Shown one piece after another: positions 34,721-43,133 of a DNA stretch of 64,000 bases. The notes beneath the pieces were generated by a model. The model was not told the origin of the DNA. It made no database searches and worked only from the letters and a program-made list of their open reading frames with translations. Every line of letters begins with the position of its first letter. The stretch's first letter is position 1. Source of the DNA: Gammaproteobacteria bacterium (lineage in GTDB: Bacteria > Pseudomonadota > Gammaproteobacteria > Competibacterales > Competibacteraceae); the NCBI GenBank assembly GCA_024235035.1, contig JACKNE010000009.1, positions 1 to 64,000 of the forward strand, written 5' to 3'. The position numbers and the translations under genes are program-made.

Positions 34721-34758
34721 CCACCTGCTGCGCTTCCGATAGAAAGACCAGCAGGTGG
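34721..34758. repeat. Inverted repeat hairpin downstream of sucD
   Basis: A perfect 10-bp inverted repeat, CCACCTGCTG (34721-34730) and CAGCAGGTGG (34749-34758), with an 18-base loop. It lies 11 bp past the sucD stop on the minus strand. There is no T-run, so an RNA-stabilising 3' hairpin or protein site is as likely as a terminator. Confidence 0.6.
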
Positions 34759-34768
34759 CATGGAGGCA

Positions 34769-35644
34769 TCAGCTAAAGAATGCTTTCATCGCCGCGCCGA
34801 TATCCGCTGGGGAGCGAACGATCGTGGCGCCAGCTGCTTCCAGGGCTGCGAACTTATCGGCTGCGGTACCCTTGCCACCCATGATAATGGCGCCGGCATG
34901 ACCCATGCGCTTGCCAGGAGGCGCCGTGACGCCGGCGATATAAGCAACCACCGGCTTTTTGATATTGGCTTTGATGTACTCAGCGCCTTCCTCTTCGGCA
35001 GAACCACCGATTTCGCCGACCATTACAATGCCTTCAGTCTGCGGGTCGTCCTTGAACAGCTTCAGCACATCGACGAAACTCACGCCGTGGATTGGATCGC
35101 CACCGATACCGATACAAGTACTCTGGCCCAAGCCAGCCTGCGTGGTCTGCCAAACCGCTTCATAGGTTAGGGTACCGGAGCGAGAGACGATGCCGATCTT
35201 GCCGGGCAAATGGATGTGGCCGGGCATGATACCCATTTTGCACCCACCAGGAGTGATCACACCGGGGCAGTTCGGGCCAATTAGATACACATCCGGGTAA
35301 TTGTTCGTCAACACCGCTTTCACCTTCAGCATATCCGTGACTGGGATGCCTTCGGTAATGCAAGCAATGACCTTGATGCCAGCGTCCGCCGCTTCCAAGA
35401 TTGCATCACCGGCAAATGGGGCCGGCACATAGATCATGGTAGCGCTGGCGCCAGTAGCAGCGACCGCTTCATATACAGTATTGAATACCGGTTTGCCCAG
35501 ATGGGTACTGCCACCCTTACCGGGACTAATGCCACCGACCAAGTTCGTGCCGTAGGCAATCGCTTGTTCCGCGTGAAAAGTGCCTTGTGAGCCGGTGAAG
35601 CCCTGGCAAATTACTTTAGTGTCTTTATTGATCAGAATGCTCAT
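34769..35644 (-). CDS. sucD: Succinyl-CoA ligase (ADP/GDP-forming) alpha subunit
   Basis: A 291-residue subunit that binds CoA and carries the phosphorylated histidine; with SucC it interconverts succinyl-CoA and succinate with nucleotide phosphorylation in the citric acid cycle. [21 protein letters not shown] is the standard N-terminus, which fixes the start at 35644 and excludes an upstream ATG at 35677. The CoA-binding region is GGISPGKGG and the active-site His lies in [14 protein letters not shown] near residue 247. It is 44 bp after sucC on the same strand. The sucAB genes are not adjacent. Confidence 0.97.
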   Translation of the reverse strand: MSILINKDTKVICQGFTGSQGTFHAEQAIAYGTNLVGGISPGKGGSTHLGKPVFNTVYEAVAATGASATMIYVPAPFAGDAILEAADAGIKVIACITEGIPVTDMLKVKAVLTNNYPDVYLIGPNCPGVITPGGCKMGIMPGHIHLPGKIGIVSRSGTLTYEAVWQTTQAGLGQSTCIGIGGDPIHGVSFVDVLKLFKDDPQTEGIVMVGEIGGSAEEEGAEYIKANIKKPVVAYIAGVTAPPGKRMGHAGAIIMGGKGTAADKFAALEAAGATIVRSPADIGAAMKAFFS

Positions 35645-35688
35645 GGTCGTCTGGTTCTCTCTGTGCGTGGAAGCCAAAAGCGCGCGAA

Positions 35689-36852
35689 TTACTGTGCAGC
35701 GGCGACTGCCTGCTTGGCAGCGTCGGTGAGATCGTCAGCGGCGATGATGTTCATGCCGGATTTGGCTAGCATCTCTCGACCGGCTTCCACATTGGTGCCC
35801 TGCAACCGCACGACCACCGGCAGAGTCAAACCCACTTCCTTGACGGCGGTGATAATACCTTCGGCAATCGTGTCGCAACGGACGATGCCGCCGAAGATGT
35901 TGACCAAAATAGCTTTAACTTTGGAGGAGGACAGAATTAGCTTGAAAGCGCGGGACACACGATCTGCAGTCGCACCGCCGCCAACATCAAGGAAGTTGGC
36001 TGGCTCGCCACCGTGCAACTTGATCACATCCATGGTCGCCATCGCCAAACCAGCACCATTGACCATACAGCCGATACTACCATCCAAGGCGACATAGTTC
36101 AGACCGATCTCATGAGCGATATGCTCGCGCTCGTCTTCCTGGGTCGGATCACGCATTTCAGCAGTATCTTTGTGGCGGTATAAGGCGTTGTCATCCAGAC
36201 TGACCTTGGCGTCTAGCGCCATGACTTGACCGTCAGCGGTCACGATCAGCGGATTGATCTCGACCATGCTGCAATCTTTTTGGACAAACAGATTGTAAAC
36301 ACCGCTCACCACTTTGACCAATTGGTCGACTTCCTTCTTGCCCATACCCATCTTGAAACCCAGATCACGGGCTTGATAGGGCTGGATACCGGCGGCTGGA
36401 TCGACAGTCAGGGTCAGGATTTTCTCTGGAGTTTTGGCGGCAACTTCCTCGATATCCATGCCACCTTCGGAAGAACCAATTAGAATGACACGCTTCTTGC
36501 TGCGATCCACTAGGCAGCTCAAATAATATTCCTTGGCGATATCCACGCCATCCTGGATCAGCAGTTGGTGAACCTTAACGCCTTCCGCACCAGTCTGTTT
36601 GGTCACCAAGGTCGAACCCAGCAGGCGACCGGACACTTCCTCAACATCCTGGATAGTGCGAACGAACTTGACGCCACCAGCTTTACCGCGACCACCAGCG
36701 TGGACTTGGGCCTTGACCACCCAGGGTCCGCCTTCGCGCACCTGCTTGGCGGCCTCGATCGCTTCCTGTTGGGAAGTCACTTTAATACCTTTGGGAATCG
36801 CCACGCCAAATTGCTGGAGAAGTTCTTTTGCTTGGTATTCGTGCAGGTTCAT
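35689..36852 (-). CDS. sucC: Succinyl-CoA ligase beta subunit
   Basis: A 387-residue subunit with an ATP-grasp domain that binds the nucleotide and succinate. [17 protein letters not shown] fixes the start at 36852, as in E. coli (388 residues); an in-frame ATG further upstream (36915) is not conserved. ATP-grasp features include [17 protein letters not shown] near residues 42-58 and [21 protein letters not shown] near 193-213, and the C-terminal half has [16 protein letters not shown] near 320. It heads the sucCD operon, divergent from pilS. Confidence 0.97.
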   Translation of the reverse strand: MNLHEYQAKELLQQFGVAIPKGIKVTSQQEAIEAAKQVREGGPWVVKAQVHAGGRGKAGGVKFVRTIQDVEEVSGRLLGSTLVTKQTGAEGVKVHQLLIQDGVDIAKEYYLSCLVDRSKKRVILIGSSEGGMDIEEVAAKTPEKILTLTVDPAAGIQPYQARDLGFKMGMGKKEVDQLVKVVSGVYNLFVQKDCSMVEINPLIVTADGQVMALDAKVSLDDNALYRHKDTAEMRDPTQEDEREHIAHEIGLNYVALDGSIGCMVNGAGLAMATMDVIKLHGGEPANFLDVGGGATADRVSRAFKLILSSSKVKAILVNIFGGIVRCDTIAEGIITAVKEVGLTLPVVVRLQGTNVEAGREMLAKSGMNIIAADDLTDAAKQAVAAAQ

Positions 36853-37048
36853 GTGGGCTACGTCCCCCTCTTGTGTTGAAGCGATCATTGTATCCTGAAA
36901 TACCCTGATCTTCACACCTCTAGATTACAAGATTGTCGGCGACCGGCCAGGCAAGCAGCGAAAATCAGCCCATCCAAGTTTTGTAGCGATTAGAATAGCG
37001 TTTGTATTGCTACCCTGCTGAGGAGTCGCTGTTACGCACCATTCTGTA

Positions 37049-38752
37049 ATGACCTTATCTAATCCACTTGCTAATTTCCATGCAGACCGTTTCATGGACC
37101 GACGCCACTTATGGTTGGTGTTTCGAGCCACCAATGTCTACCGGTTGATCCTGGCAGGGCTGCTGCTGGCGGCATTCGCACTGGATGAACAAAATCGGTT
37201 GTTTGGCAAGCAGGAACCACGCTTGTTCCTGAGTACGGCGATGGTCTACATGACACTGGCGATTGTTGCCATCGTGGGTAGTTACTGGCGACGACCGCAG
37301 TTGTCAGTGCAGGCTCATCTGCAGCTACTGATCGACTTGACAGCGCTGATCATCATGATCAACGCTTCGGGTGGATTGATCAGCAGCCTGAATAGCCTGC
37401 TGATCGCTGCGGTCGCAGCTAGTGCCATCCTGCTGCCACTGCTCTCATCTCTGCTAGCCGCTGCGCTGGGCTTTTTTCTGCTGATCGCTTCCTGGCTGGT
37501 AGACCGTTGGCAAGCCGCCGCTGCGCTGGCCCTGGGGCACGGATCAGATCCTTGGGTCGAATTTTGGGATCACCTAGGCAATACTAGCGACGATTGGGTG
37601 CGGTTGGGAGTGCTCGGCTCGATGCTGTTCATCGCCGCCGGCCTGACCCATGCCTTGGCGGAACGAGCCCGACGTAGCGAGGCACTGGCTCGACAACGAA
37701 CTTGGGAACTACTGGAGATAGCCGAGTTAAATCAGGGGATCATCCGCCATCTGCAAAATGGCGTAGTCGTGGTCGATGCTGCCGGCCAGATTCAATTGCT
37801 CAACGATACCGCCCACGAATGGCTCGATATCCCGGATGTCGCGCCAGGTACGCCCTTGGATGAATTATCGCCGGCATTGGCCCACCGCATGGAGCGTTGG
37901 TTACGTGACGGTGGCCCCGATATTCCCCCTTTTCGGCCTGCGGAATATCGCCCAGAGTTGATCCCGCGCTTCACCCGGCTTAGTGGTCGTCAAGCAGCCA
38001 GTATTCTGATTTTGCTTGAAGATTCGGACCAGACAGCCGCCCAGTTGCAGCAGATCAAGCTGGCGGCGCTAGGACGGCTAACAGCTGGCATCGCCCATGA
38101 AATTCGCAATCCGCTGGCAGCGATCAGTCATGCTGTCCAACTATTGGAGGAATCGGCCAGCGCCAGCGCCAGCGCCAGCAACCAGCGACTAGCTCGTATT
38201 GCCCATGATAACGTCAAACGTGCTAACCGTATCATAGGTGATGTCCTTGACTTAGCTCGACGCGACCGAGTCAAGCCGGAACGGGTTGTACTAGCATCAT
38301 GGTTGGAAACATTCCGTGAAGAATTCCTGCGTAGCCTGGACAGCCCACTACCTGAGTGGCGTCTAACGAACGATCTAGTCGAATCGACGGTTGTCTTTGA
38401 CCCTCACCAGTTGTGGCAGGTACTCTGGAATCTGTGCGCCAACGCTTGTCAACATGGATCTCGGTCAGGCGAGGCCCCACAAATCGAACTGCGGATCGGA
38501 CGGGAAAACAGCCATGGGCGGCCTTTCTTGGAGGTGCGCGATGCTGGACCCGGTATCAGGCTGGAGAACATTACCCACCTCTTCGAACCATTTTTTACCA
38601 CCCGGGCAAAGGGTACCGGCTTAGGTCTATATTTGGCCCGGGAGTTGTGCGAAGCCAACCGCGCTCAGCTGCAATACCTGCCGATCCCCGAAGGCGGCAG
38701 TTGTTTTCGCATCAACTTTGCTCCCACCCATTCCGCCCCGGAGAAGGATTGA
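37049..38752 (+). CDS. pilS: Sensor histidine kinase, PilS type
   Basis: A 567-residue membrane kinase. Six N-terminal membrane helices (about 25-210) are followed by a PAS-like domain (about 230-320, LNQGIIRHLQNGVVVVDAAG), the dimerisation domain with phosphorylated H350 in GIAHEIRNPLAAISHAVQLL, and a HATPase domain with the N box NLCANACQHG, G1 DAGPGI and G2 GTGLGLYLA. PilS in pseudomonads senses pilin in the membrane and controls pilin transcription through PilR. The next gene, with which it overlaps by one base, encodes the matching regulator. A Ser-Ala repeat lies in the dimerisation domain. Confidence 0.92.
   Translation: MTLSNPLANFHADRFMDRRHLWLVFRATNVYRLILAGLLLAAFALDEQNRLFGKQEPRLFLSTAMVYMTLAIVAIVGSYWRRPQLSVQAHLQLLIDLTALIIMINASGGLISSLNSLLIAAVAASAILLPLLSSLLAAALGFFLLIASWLVDRWQAAAALALGHGSDPWVEFWDHLGNTSDDWVRLGVLGSMLFIAAGLTHALAERARRSEALARQRTWELLEIAELNQGIIRHLQNGVVVVDAAGQIQLLNDTAHEWLDIPDVAPGTPLDELSPALAHRMERWLRDGGPDIPPFRPAEYRPELIPRFTRLSGRQAASILILLEDSDQTAAQLQQIKLAALGRLTAGIAHEIRNPLAAISHAVQLLEESASASASASNQRLARIAHDNVKRANRIIGDVLDLARRDRVKPERVVLASWLETFREEFLRSLDSPLPEWRLTNDLVESTVVFDPHQLWQVLWNLCANACQHGSRSGEAPQIELRIGRENSHGRPFLEVRDAGPGIRLENITHLFEPFFTTRAKGTGLGLYLARELCEANRAQLQYLPIPEGGSCFRINFAPTHSAPEKD
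38156..38179 (+). repeat. Hexanucleotide repeat (GCCAGC)x4 inside pilS
   Basis: Four perfect tandem GCCAGC units encode Ala-Ser four times at residues 370-377, right after the H-box helix (HAVQLLEES) and before the second helix of the dimerisation domain (NQRLARIAHDNVK). Copy-number change would alter loop length without a frameshift. Confidence 0.9.
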
Positions 38753-40173
38753 TGGATGCATGTAACGCTTTGATTGTGGATGACGAAGCTGACATCCGCG
38801 AACTGATCGAAATGACTCTGCTACCGCTGGGGGTAACCTGCCTACTGGCGGAAAATCTGAGTGAGGCGCGCACTCTGCTCAAACGTCAGCCGTATAGTTT
38901 ATGCATCACGGATTTGCGGTTGCCGGATGGTAGTGGACTGGAATTGGTCGCACATATCCAGAAGTACTATGCCAGTCTGCCAGTCGCAGTGATCACCGCG
39001 CATGGCAACGTCGAGAGTGCGGTGGAAGCGCTCAAACTGGGCGCCTTCGATTTCGTGTCCAAACCATTTGAACTGGCGGTATTACGCAATATGGTATCTA
39101 CCGCATTGCGACTGAATCGCAGCAATACAGAACGCCCCAGTGAAAATCGCCCAATCTTGCTTGGACGATCACCGGCGATGGCCGAAGTTCGCACATTGAT
39201 CGCCAAGCTGGCGCGTAGCCAAGCACCGATCCTGATCAATGGCGAGTCGGGCACCGGCAAAGAACTGGCCGCCCGGCTGATCCATTTATCAGGGCCGCGT
39301 GTCGACAAGCCGTTTGTGCCTGTTAACTGCGGGGCGATTCCCGAGCATCTCATGGAAAGCGAGTTCTTCGGCTATAAAAAAGGCAGCTTCACCGGTGCGA
39401 CTCAGGACAAGGGCGGGCTATTCCAAGCCGCGCAGGGCGGCACCCTGTTTCTGGATGAAGTGGCGGAATTACCAGCTCACATGCAAGTCAAATTGCTGCG
39501 GGCGATTCAGGAGCGGGCGGTACGCCCGGTAGGCGCACCGATCGAAATCGCGACCGATGTACGCATCCTCAGCGCGACCCATAAGAATCTGGCCACGCTA
39601 GTGCAGGATAGTATCTTCCGCCAAGATTTATTTTATCGCCTGAACGTCATTCAGATGCGGATGCCCAGCTTGCGTGAGCATCCCGAGGACGTCCCAGAGC
39701 TGGCTGAGGCGATTCTGAATCGGTTGAGTCAAGAACTCAGCGGGACGCCACCGAAACTGACGCCAACCGCCCTACGGATGCTACGGGCTTATTCGTTTCC
39801 GGGAAACATCCGTGAATTAGAAAATATTTTGGAACGAGCTTTTACCTTGTGTGAAGGCGATGTGATTCAGGCGGAAGATTTATTGCTACCGACGGGGGAA
39901 TCCACTTCGCTGCGCCCACCGCCCGCCATCGTACCCGCTCCGGAATCAATGCCTGCCGAAACGGTTATGCCGGTCGATTTCGAACCGAAGACGGTCCCTT
40001 ATCCGTCGACACCCGTGGTAAGCGACTTGGAGGGCTATTTGGAAAATTTAGAAAAAGCGGCAATCATGCGAGCATTGGAAGCGACTCGCTATAACAAGAC
40101 CGCCGCTGCGGAGAAACTGGGTATCAGCTTCCGGGCACTGCGCTATCGACTGAAGAAATTGGGACTGGATTGA
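38752..40173 (+). CDS. pilR: Sigma-54-dependent response regulator, PilR type
   Basis: A 473-residue NtrC-family activator. The receiver domain (1-120) has the acidic pair DDE at 10-12, phosphorylated D54 in ITDLRLPDG and the Lys in DFVSKPFE. The AAA+ domain (about 140-375) has Walker A GESGTGKE at 164-171, the sigma-54 loop GSFTGA and Walker B GGTLFLDEVAELP. A Fis-type helix-turn-helix ends the protein (NKTAAAEKLGISFRALRYRL). The ATG shares a base with the pilS stop (TGATG), behind a GAGAAGGA ribosome-binding site. It is expected to activate sigma-54 promoters such as that of pilA, which is not in the window. Confidence 0.94.
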   Translation: MDACNALIVDDEADIRELIEMTLLPLGVTCLLAENLSEARTLLKRQPYSLCITDLRLPDGSGLELVAHIQKYYASLPVAVITAHGNVESAVEALKLGAFDFVSKPFELAVLRNMVSTALRLNRSNTERPSENRPILLGRSPAMAEVRTLIAKLARSQAPILINGESGTGKELAARLIHLSGPRVDKPFVPVNCGAIPEHLMESEFFGYKKGSFTGATQDKGGLFQAAQGGTLFLDEVAELPAHMQVKLLRAIQERAVRPVGAPIEIATDVRILSATHKNLATLVQDSIFRQDLFYRLNVIQMRMPSLREHPEDVPELAEAILNRLSQELSGTPPKLTPTALRMLRAYSFPGNIRELENILERAFTLCEGDVIQAEDLLLPTGESTSLRPPPAIVPAPESMPAETVMPVDFEPKTVPYPSTPVVSDLEGYLENLEKAAIMRALEATRYNKTAAAEKLGISFRALRYRLKKLGLD

Positions 40174-40205
40174 AGACACCATACCACTTCTCGCATTGAT
40201 ATTAA

Positions 40206-40222
40206 TGCCCTTAAGTAGGGCA
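40206..40222. terminator. Weak hairpin between convergent pilR and cobalamin adenosyltransferase genes
   Basis: A 6-bp stem (TGCCCT / AGGGCA) with a 5-base loop, 32 bp after the pilR stop. No T-run follows on either strand, so function as a terminator is only possible. Confidence 0.35.
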
Positions 40223-40288
40223 AATATCGCTCACACCACCAAGTAGTCAATCTGATATCAACACTTTGAAACCCATTTAGAACGGGTA

Positions 40289-40840
40289 TCAGCTCCGTCC
40301 CGGATTTCGCCATAGCACTTCAAGGCCGCCTTCATCACGCACGATGACCCGGCACAGTACGAACAGCAAATCCGATAGCCGATTCAGGTAAACCCGTGCT
40401 GGCTCGTTGATCGCGCCTTCTCGCGCCAGCGAAACCACTCGCCGCTCGGCGCGCCGGCAGATCGCCCGCGCCATGTGGCAATCGGCTGCTCCTCGTCCGC
40501 CGCCCGGTAGAATAAATTCCTTTAGTGGGGGCAACTGCTCATTGAAACTGTTCAACATCGTTTCTAGCGCCGTGACATCTTCATCCTTAATTGCTTGATA
40601 ACCAGGAATACTCAATTCTCCACCTAAGTCGAATAGCCGATGCTGAACATCCTGCAAGCAGTCGCGTACCGGCTCTCGCAAGTCATGCATCAACACTCGC
40701 CCAATCATACAATTCAACTCGTCCACGGCGCCGATGGCCTCAATACGCGGGCAGTCCTTGGCCACCCGTTCACCGTCGCCCAGTCCGGTCGTACCCTGAT
40801 CACCGGTTCTGGTATAGATCCTGGAAAGTCGATTACCCAT
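40289..40840 (-). CDS. Cob(I)alamin adenosyltransferase, PduO type
   Basis: A 183-residue enzyme that transfers adenosyl from ATP to cob(I)alamin to make coenzyme B12. The ATP site at the N-terminus is IYTRTGDQGTTGLGDGERV, and the core has AIGAVDELNCMIG, LPGGGRGAADCHMARAICRRAERR-type sequence and YLNRLSDLLFVLCR near the end, all hallmarks of the PduO/MMAB trimer. A typical ribosome-binding site (AGGA) precedes ATG 40840. No B12-dependent enzyme or AdoCbl riboswitch was found near it. Confidence 0.93.
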   Translation of the reverse strand: MGNRLSRIYTRTGDQGTTGLGDGERVAKDCPRIEAIGAVDELNCMIGRVLMHDLREPVRDCLQDVQHRLFDLGGELSIPGYQAIKDEDVTALETMLNSFNEQLPPLKEFILPGGGRGAADCHMARAICRRAERRVVSLAREGAINEPARVYLNRLSDLLFVLCRVIVRDEGGLEVLWRNPGRS

Positions 40841-40889
40841 ATTTTTTCCTAAAATAGATATTAATTAATCAATTAATTAATTGGCTAAC

Positions 40890-40924
40890 CCTGAAACACT
40901 CTAACTTCATGAGGATGTTTCAGG
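40890..40924. repeat. Perfect 9-bp inverted repeat upstream of the cobalamin adenosyltransferase gene
   Basis: CCTGAAACA (40890-40898) and TGTTTCAGG (40916-40924) are separated by 17 bases, inside which CTC and GAG can extend the stem. It lies 50-85 bp upstream of the minus-strand start, so it could be a leader hairpin, an operator or the end of an unseen transcript. Confidence 0.55.
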
Positions 40925-41162
40925 ATTACCGAAGGTTGCGATAATGGCTTTGGCCTTGTCTGACTCTCCGATTGTACTCTCCTCTACTCGACTGCAAAGT
41001 TTCTCCCCCTGCAAACCCATTATCAGTGCTGTTGCCTGACGCCTTATCCTACATGCAGTCATCCACCATGATCTCTTCTAGTTGAAATTCAAGTCTTCTC
41101 AAAATATTAAAGATAAAATTCATTAGGTTGAGATGCTTCGATAAAAAATACAACTATTTGAT

Positions 41163-41182
41163 AATAAATAATATTATTTATT
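41163..41182. repeat. 20-bp perfect palindrome in the AT-rich island
   Basis: AATAAATAATATTATTTATT reads the same on both strands. In DNA this poor in G and C such a palindrome is less surprising than elsewhere, but its length makes it worth noting. Confidence 0.6.
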
Positions 41183-41482
41183 TTGTTGCTTTCTGCCAAC
41201 AAACAAAACTCATCATGCTTCGCACTCACTGATAAAGCAAAAATGTTTCTATTTGCCAGAAAACAAATTATTTTTTAATCTATTGTTTATTAATAATTTT
41301 TTATTTTATTACCAAAAAATAATAAAAACAATTTAACTATATGATTATTAAAATAATAATCTAGTTTATCCATGATAAAAAATCACTAATTAAATCTTTT
41401 CAAATATTCATTTGGCAATTAGATACTTGCAAAATGTTTTTCGTCTGTGCTCTCATAAGGCCGTAATGTTGTATTGCAATAT

Positions 41483-41610
41483 GTTCCTGCCATAGGCCCA
41501 TGCTGTTTAAAACACGGCCTAGGAACGTCAGGCGACGCCGGTCACCTGGGCTGGCAGGCCCCAGACCGGAGTTGCTTAGGTCGGACCCGAAAGGCAACCG
41601 GAGCGATCCG
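41483..41610 (+). ncRNA. Multi-hairpin structured leader before the lytic transglycosylase gene
   Basis: Four stems can be drawn in order. Stem 1: GTTCC (41483) plus TAGGCC (41493) pairs with GGCCTA (41516) plus GGAAC (41522), with a 5-base bulge. Stem 2: CCGGTC (41538) plus TGGG (41547) pairs with CCCA (41560) plus GACCGG (41564). Stem 3: GTTGC (41571) pairs with GCAAC (41594), enclosing TCGG/CCGA. Stem 4: CGGA-GCGA-TCCG (41599-41610), a GNRA-type tetraloop. The segment is GC-rich inside AT-rich flanks and ends about 95 bp before ATG 41705. It does not match the c-di-GMP, cobalamin or TPP riboswitch consensus as far as I can judge. Confidence 0.5.
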
Positions 41611-41704
41611 ATTTGATTCATGGAAGATTCTTTTAGCTGTTGATAGGAAACACGGGTTCATCAAAAGCGCTATCAGTTCGTGCTGATTAACGACGGAGGT
41701 CTTT

Positions 41705-42349
41705 ATGGAATTCACGGAATACGTCAAGGAAAGACTTGCTCTGACCCTTAAGTCAGGTCTGCTGTGCGCAGTCATGCTGATGCCTGCAACAGTGCTGGCT
41801 CAATCGCCGGAGATAGTCCGTAGCGATGAGTCCATTGATATCGCCACGGCCGTGGAAGCGGAAGACACCGCCGCCAGTTCCGCCACTTCACTCACGCTCA
41901 CCGAGCAACGGAAAATCAATCGTCTCTCCGGACACATTCAGCGTAAGTATCGCGTTCCTGAAGCCAAGGCCCGATACATCGTACGCGAAGCGATCCAAAA
42001 TGCTGAACGGCACCGATTGGATCCAGAATTGATTCTGGCCATCATCGCCGTCGAATCCACGTTCAAGGAACGGGCAGTGAGCCGAGTTGGCGCCCGCGGT
42101 CTCATGCAGGTGATGCCAGGCTCACATACCCGCAAGGTCAGGGAAATCGGCGGTTCCCGTGAGCTGTTCAATCCAGCCAAGAACATCCACGTCGGTTCCC
42201 GAATCCTGGTCAACTACCTGAACGACCATTCTGGCGATCTGCGTCGGGCCTTGCTGCGCTACAACGGCAGTCTGGGCACACGTTCATCTTTCCCGGATCG
42301 GGTCATGCGTATCTACCGTAACCTAAAACGAGTCACGGTCGCAGGCTGA
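41705..42349 (+). CDS. Lytic transglycosylase, SLT domain, exported
   Basis: A 214-residue periplasmic enzyme that cleaves peptidoglycan between N-acetylmuramic acid and N-acetylglucosamine. A signal peptide covers about residues 1-32 (LKSGLLCAVMLMPATVLAQS). The SLT domain occupies about 95-205, with catalytic E117 in AVESTFKERAVSRVGARGLMQVMPG-type sequence, then NIHVGSRILVNYL and ALLRYNGS. An ATG with a good GGAGG ribosome-binding site follows a structured leader. It is short for a transglycosylase but complete. Confidence 0.92.
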   Translation: MEFTEYVKERLALTLKSGLLCAVMLMPATVLAQSPEIVRSDESIDIATAVEAEDTAASSATSLTLTEQRKINRLSGHIQRKYRVPEAKARYIVREAIQNAERHRLDPELILAIIAVESTFKERAVSRVGARGLMQVMPGSHTRKVREIGGSRELFNPAKNIHVGSRILVNYLNDHSGDLRRALLRYNGSLGTRSSFPDRVMRIYRNLKRVTVAG

Positions 42350-42359
42350 ACACAACCAT

Positions 42360-42459
42360 CCAGAATTTTCGCCGGCTGATACCGAGTCAGGCAACTCACC
42401 GACACTGAAGCGGAACTGAAGCCTTTTATACGGTTATACGGTGTTGGCGAAAATTCTGG
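42360..42459. repeat. 14-bp perfect inverted repeat, arms 72 bp apart
   Basis: CCAGAATTTTCGCC (42360-42373) and GGCGAAAATTCTGG (42446-42459) are exact reverse complements. Between them lies a small tandem repeat of TATACGGT (two copies, near 42428-42443). The element sits 11 bp after the transglycosylase stop and could be a terminator-like stem-loop or a short mobile-element remnant. Confidence 0.65.
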
Positions 42460-42538
42460 AAATTTTGAACCCTTCACGTCGCGGTACCTGTGGATTCATT
42501 ATAATGACGAATCCAATCATTAACTGCGACCCGGCTCC

Positions 42539-43117
42539 ATGTCCCATTCTGCCTTTGACTCGGTTGTCCTGACAGCTCAACTCAATCCCCAGCGACCTTT
42601 ACCGCCTGTCGATCATTGGACCCCACCCTTGCTCGGCGACATGGATCTGCGTATCACCCGCGATGGCGTCTGGCACCATGCAGGAACACCTATCCAGCGT
42701 GAACCTCTGATTCATCTGTTCGCCTCCATCCTGCGTCAAGATGAAGATGGATGCTACTATTTGGTGACCCCAGCCGAAAAATGGCGGATCCAGGTGGACG
42801 ATGCCCCGTTCTTGGCTATCCAGCTTGATGTTTCTGGTACCGGCCCCAGCCAAAATCTGACCTTTACCACCAATGTCGGTGACATCGTCACCGCTGGCCT
42901 CGACCATCCGTTGATCGTCGAATACCCTGTTCCGGGTGGCGAACCCTCACCCCATATCCATATCCGCAGCCGGCTACATGCCCTGCTGAGTCGGGCGGTT
43001 TTCGTCGAGTTGGCCGAATTGGGCGAGGAGCGGCAAATTGCCAATGATCGCTTCTACGGGGTGTGGAGCCAGGGACAGTTCTTTAACCTCGGTCAGTTGG
43101 ACGACCGCGCGATTTGA
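42539..43117 (+). CDS. DUF1285 family protein
   Basis: A 192-residue soluble protein matching the DUF1285 pattern: PPVDHWTPPLLGDMDLRITRDGVWHHAGTPI-like N-terminus (residues 22-52), then FASILRQDEDGCYYLVTPAEKWRI and a C-terminal RSRLHALLSRAVFVELAELGE. The function of the family is unknown; structures show two small beta-rich folds. The stop at 43117 is 17 bp before the next start, with AAGGA between, so both genes are probably co-transcribed. Confidence 0.85.
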   Translation: MSHSAFDSVVLTAQLNPQRPLPPVDHWTPPLLGDMDLRITRDGVWHHAGTPIQREPLIHLFASILRQDEDGCYYLVTPAEKWRIQVDDAPFLAIQLDVSGTGPSQNLTFTTNVGDIVTAGLDHPLIVEYPVPGGEPSPHIHIRSRLHALLSRAVFVELAELGEERQIANDRFYGVWSQGQFFNLGQLDDRAI

Positions 43118-43133
43118 ACCTAAAGGACCGCCG

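Larger units (their letters stand above)
40841..41704. other. Longest intergenic region of the window (864 bp)
   Basis: The region has three parts. Next to the adenosyltransferase gene are AT tracts and a 9-bp hairpin (40890-40924). From about 41090 to 41410 the DNA is extremely AT-rich (5 G/C in the 60 bases from 41281). From 41483 to 41610 it turns GC-rich and strongly structured, immediately before a lytic transglycosylase gene. Reading frames at 41400-41621 (minus) and 41474-41686 (plus) only cover the structured part and are not convincing genes. Confidence 0.7.

Noticed and set aside
34554..34769. 71-codon minus-strand frame between sucD and nadE
   Set aside because: It runs through the sucD 3' hairpin and has no conserved feature or convincing start.
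40841..41000. AdoCbl riboswitch upstream of the cobalamin adenosyltransferase gene
   Set aside because: No B12 box or related conserved core is visible on the minus strand.
41483..41610. c-di-GMP (GEMM-I) or other known riboswitch at the transglycosylase leader
   Set aside because: The conserved GEMM core (GGGCAAACC, ACGCAAAGCC) is missing, and B12, TPP and glycine boxes do not appear; it is reported as an unassigned structured element instead.
41400..41686. Reading frames on both strands across the structured leader (73 and 70 codons)
   Set aside because: They overlap each other and the hairpins, lack ribosome-binding sites and show no domain.
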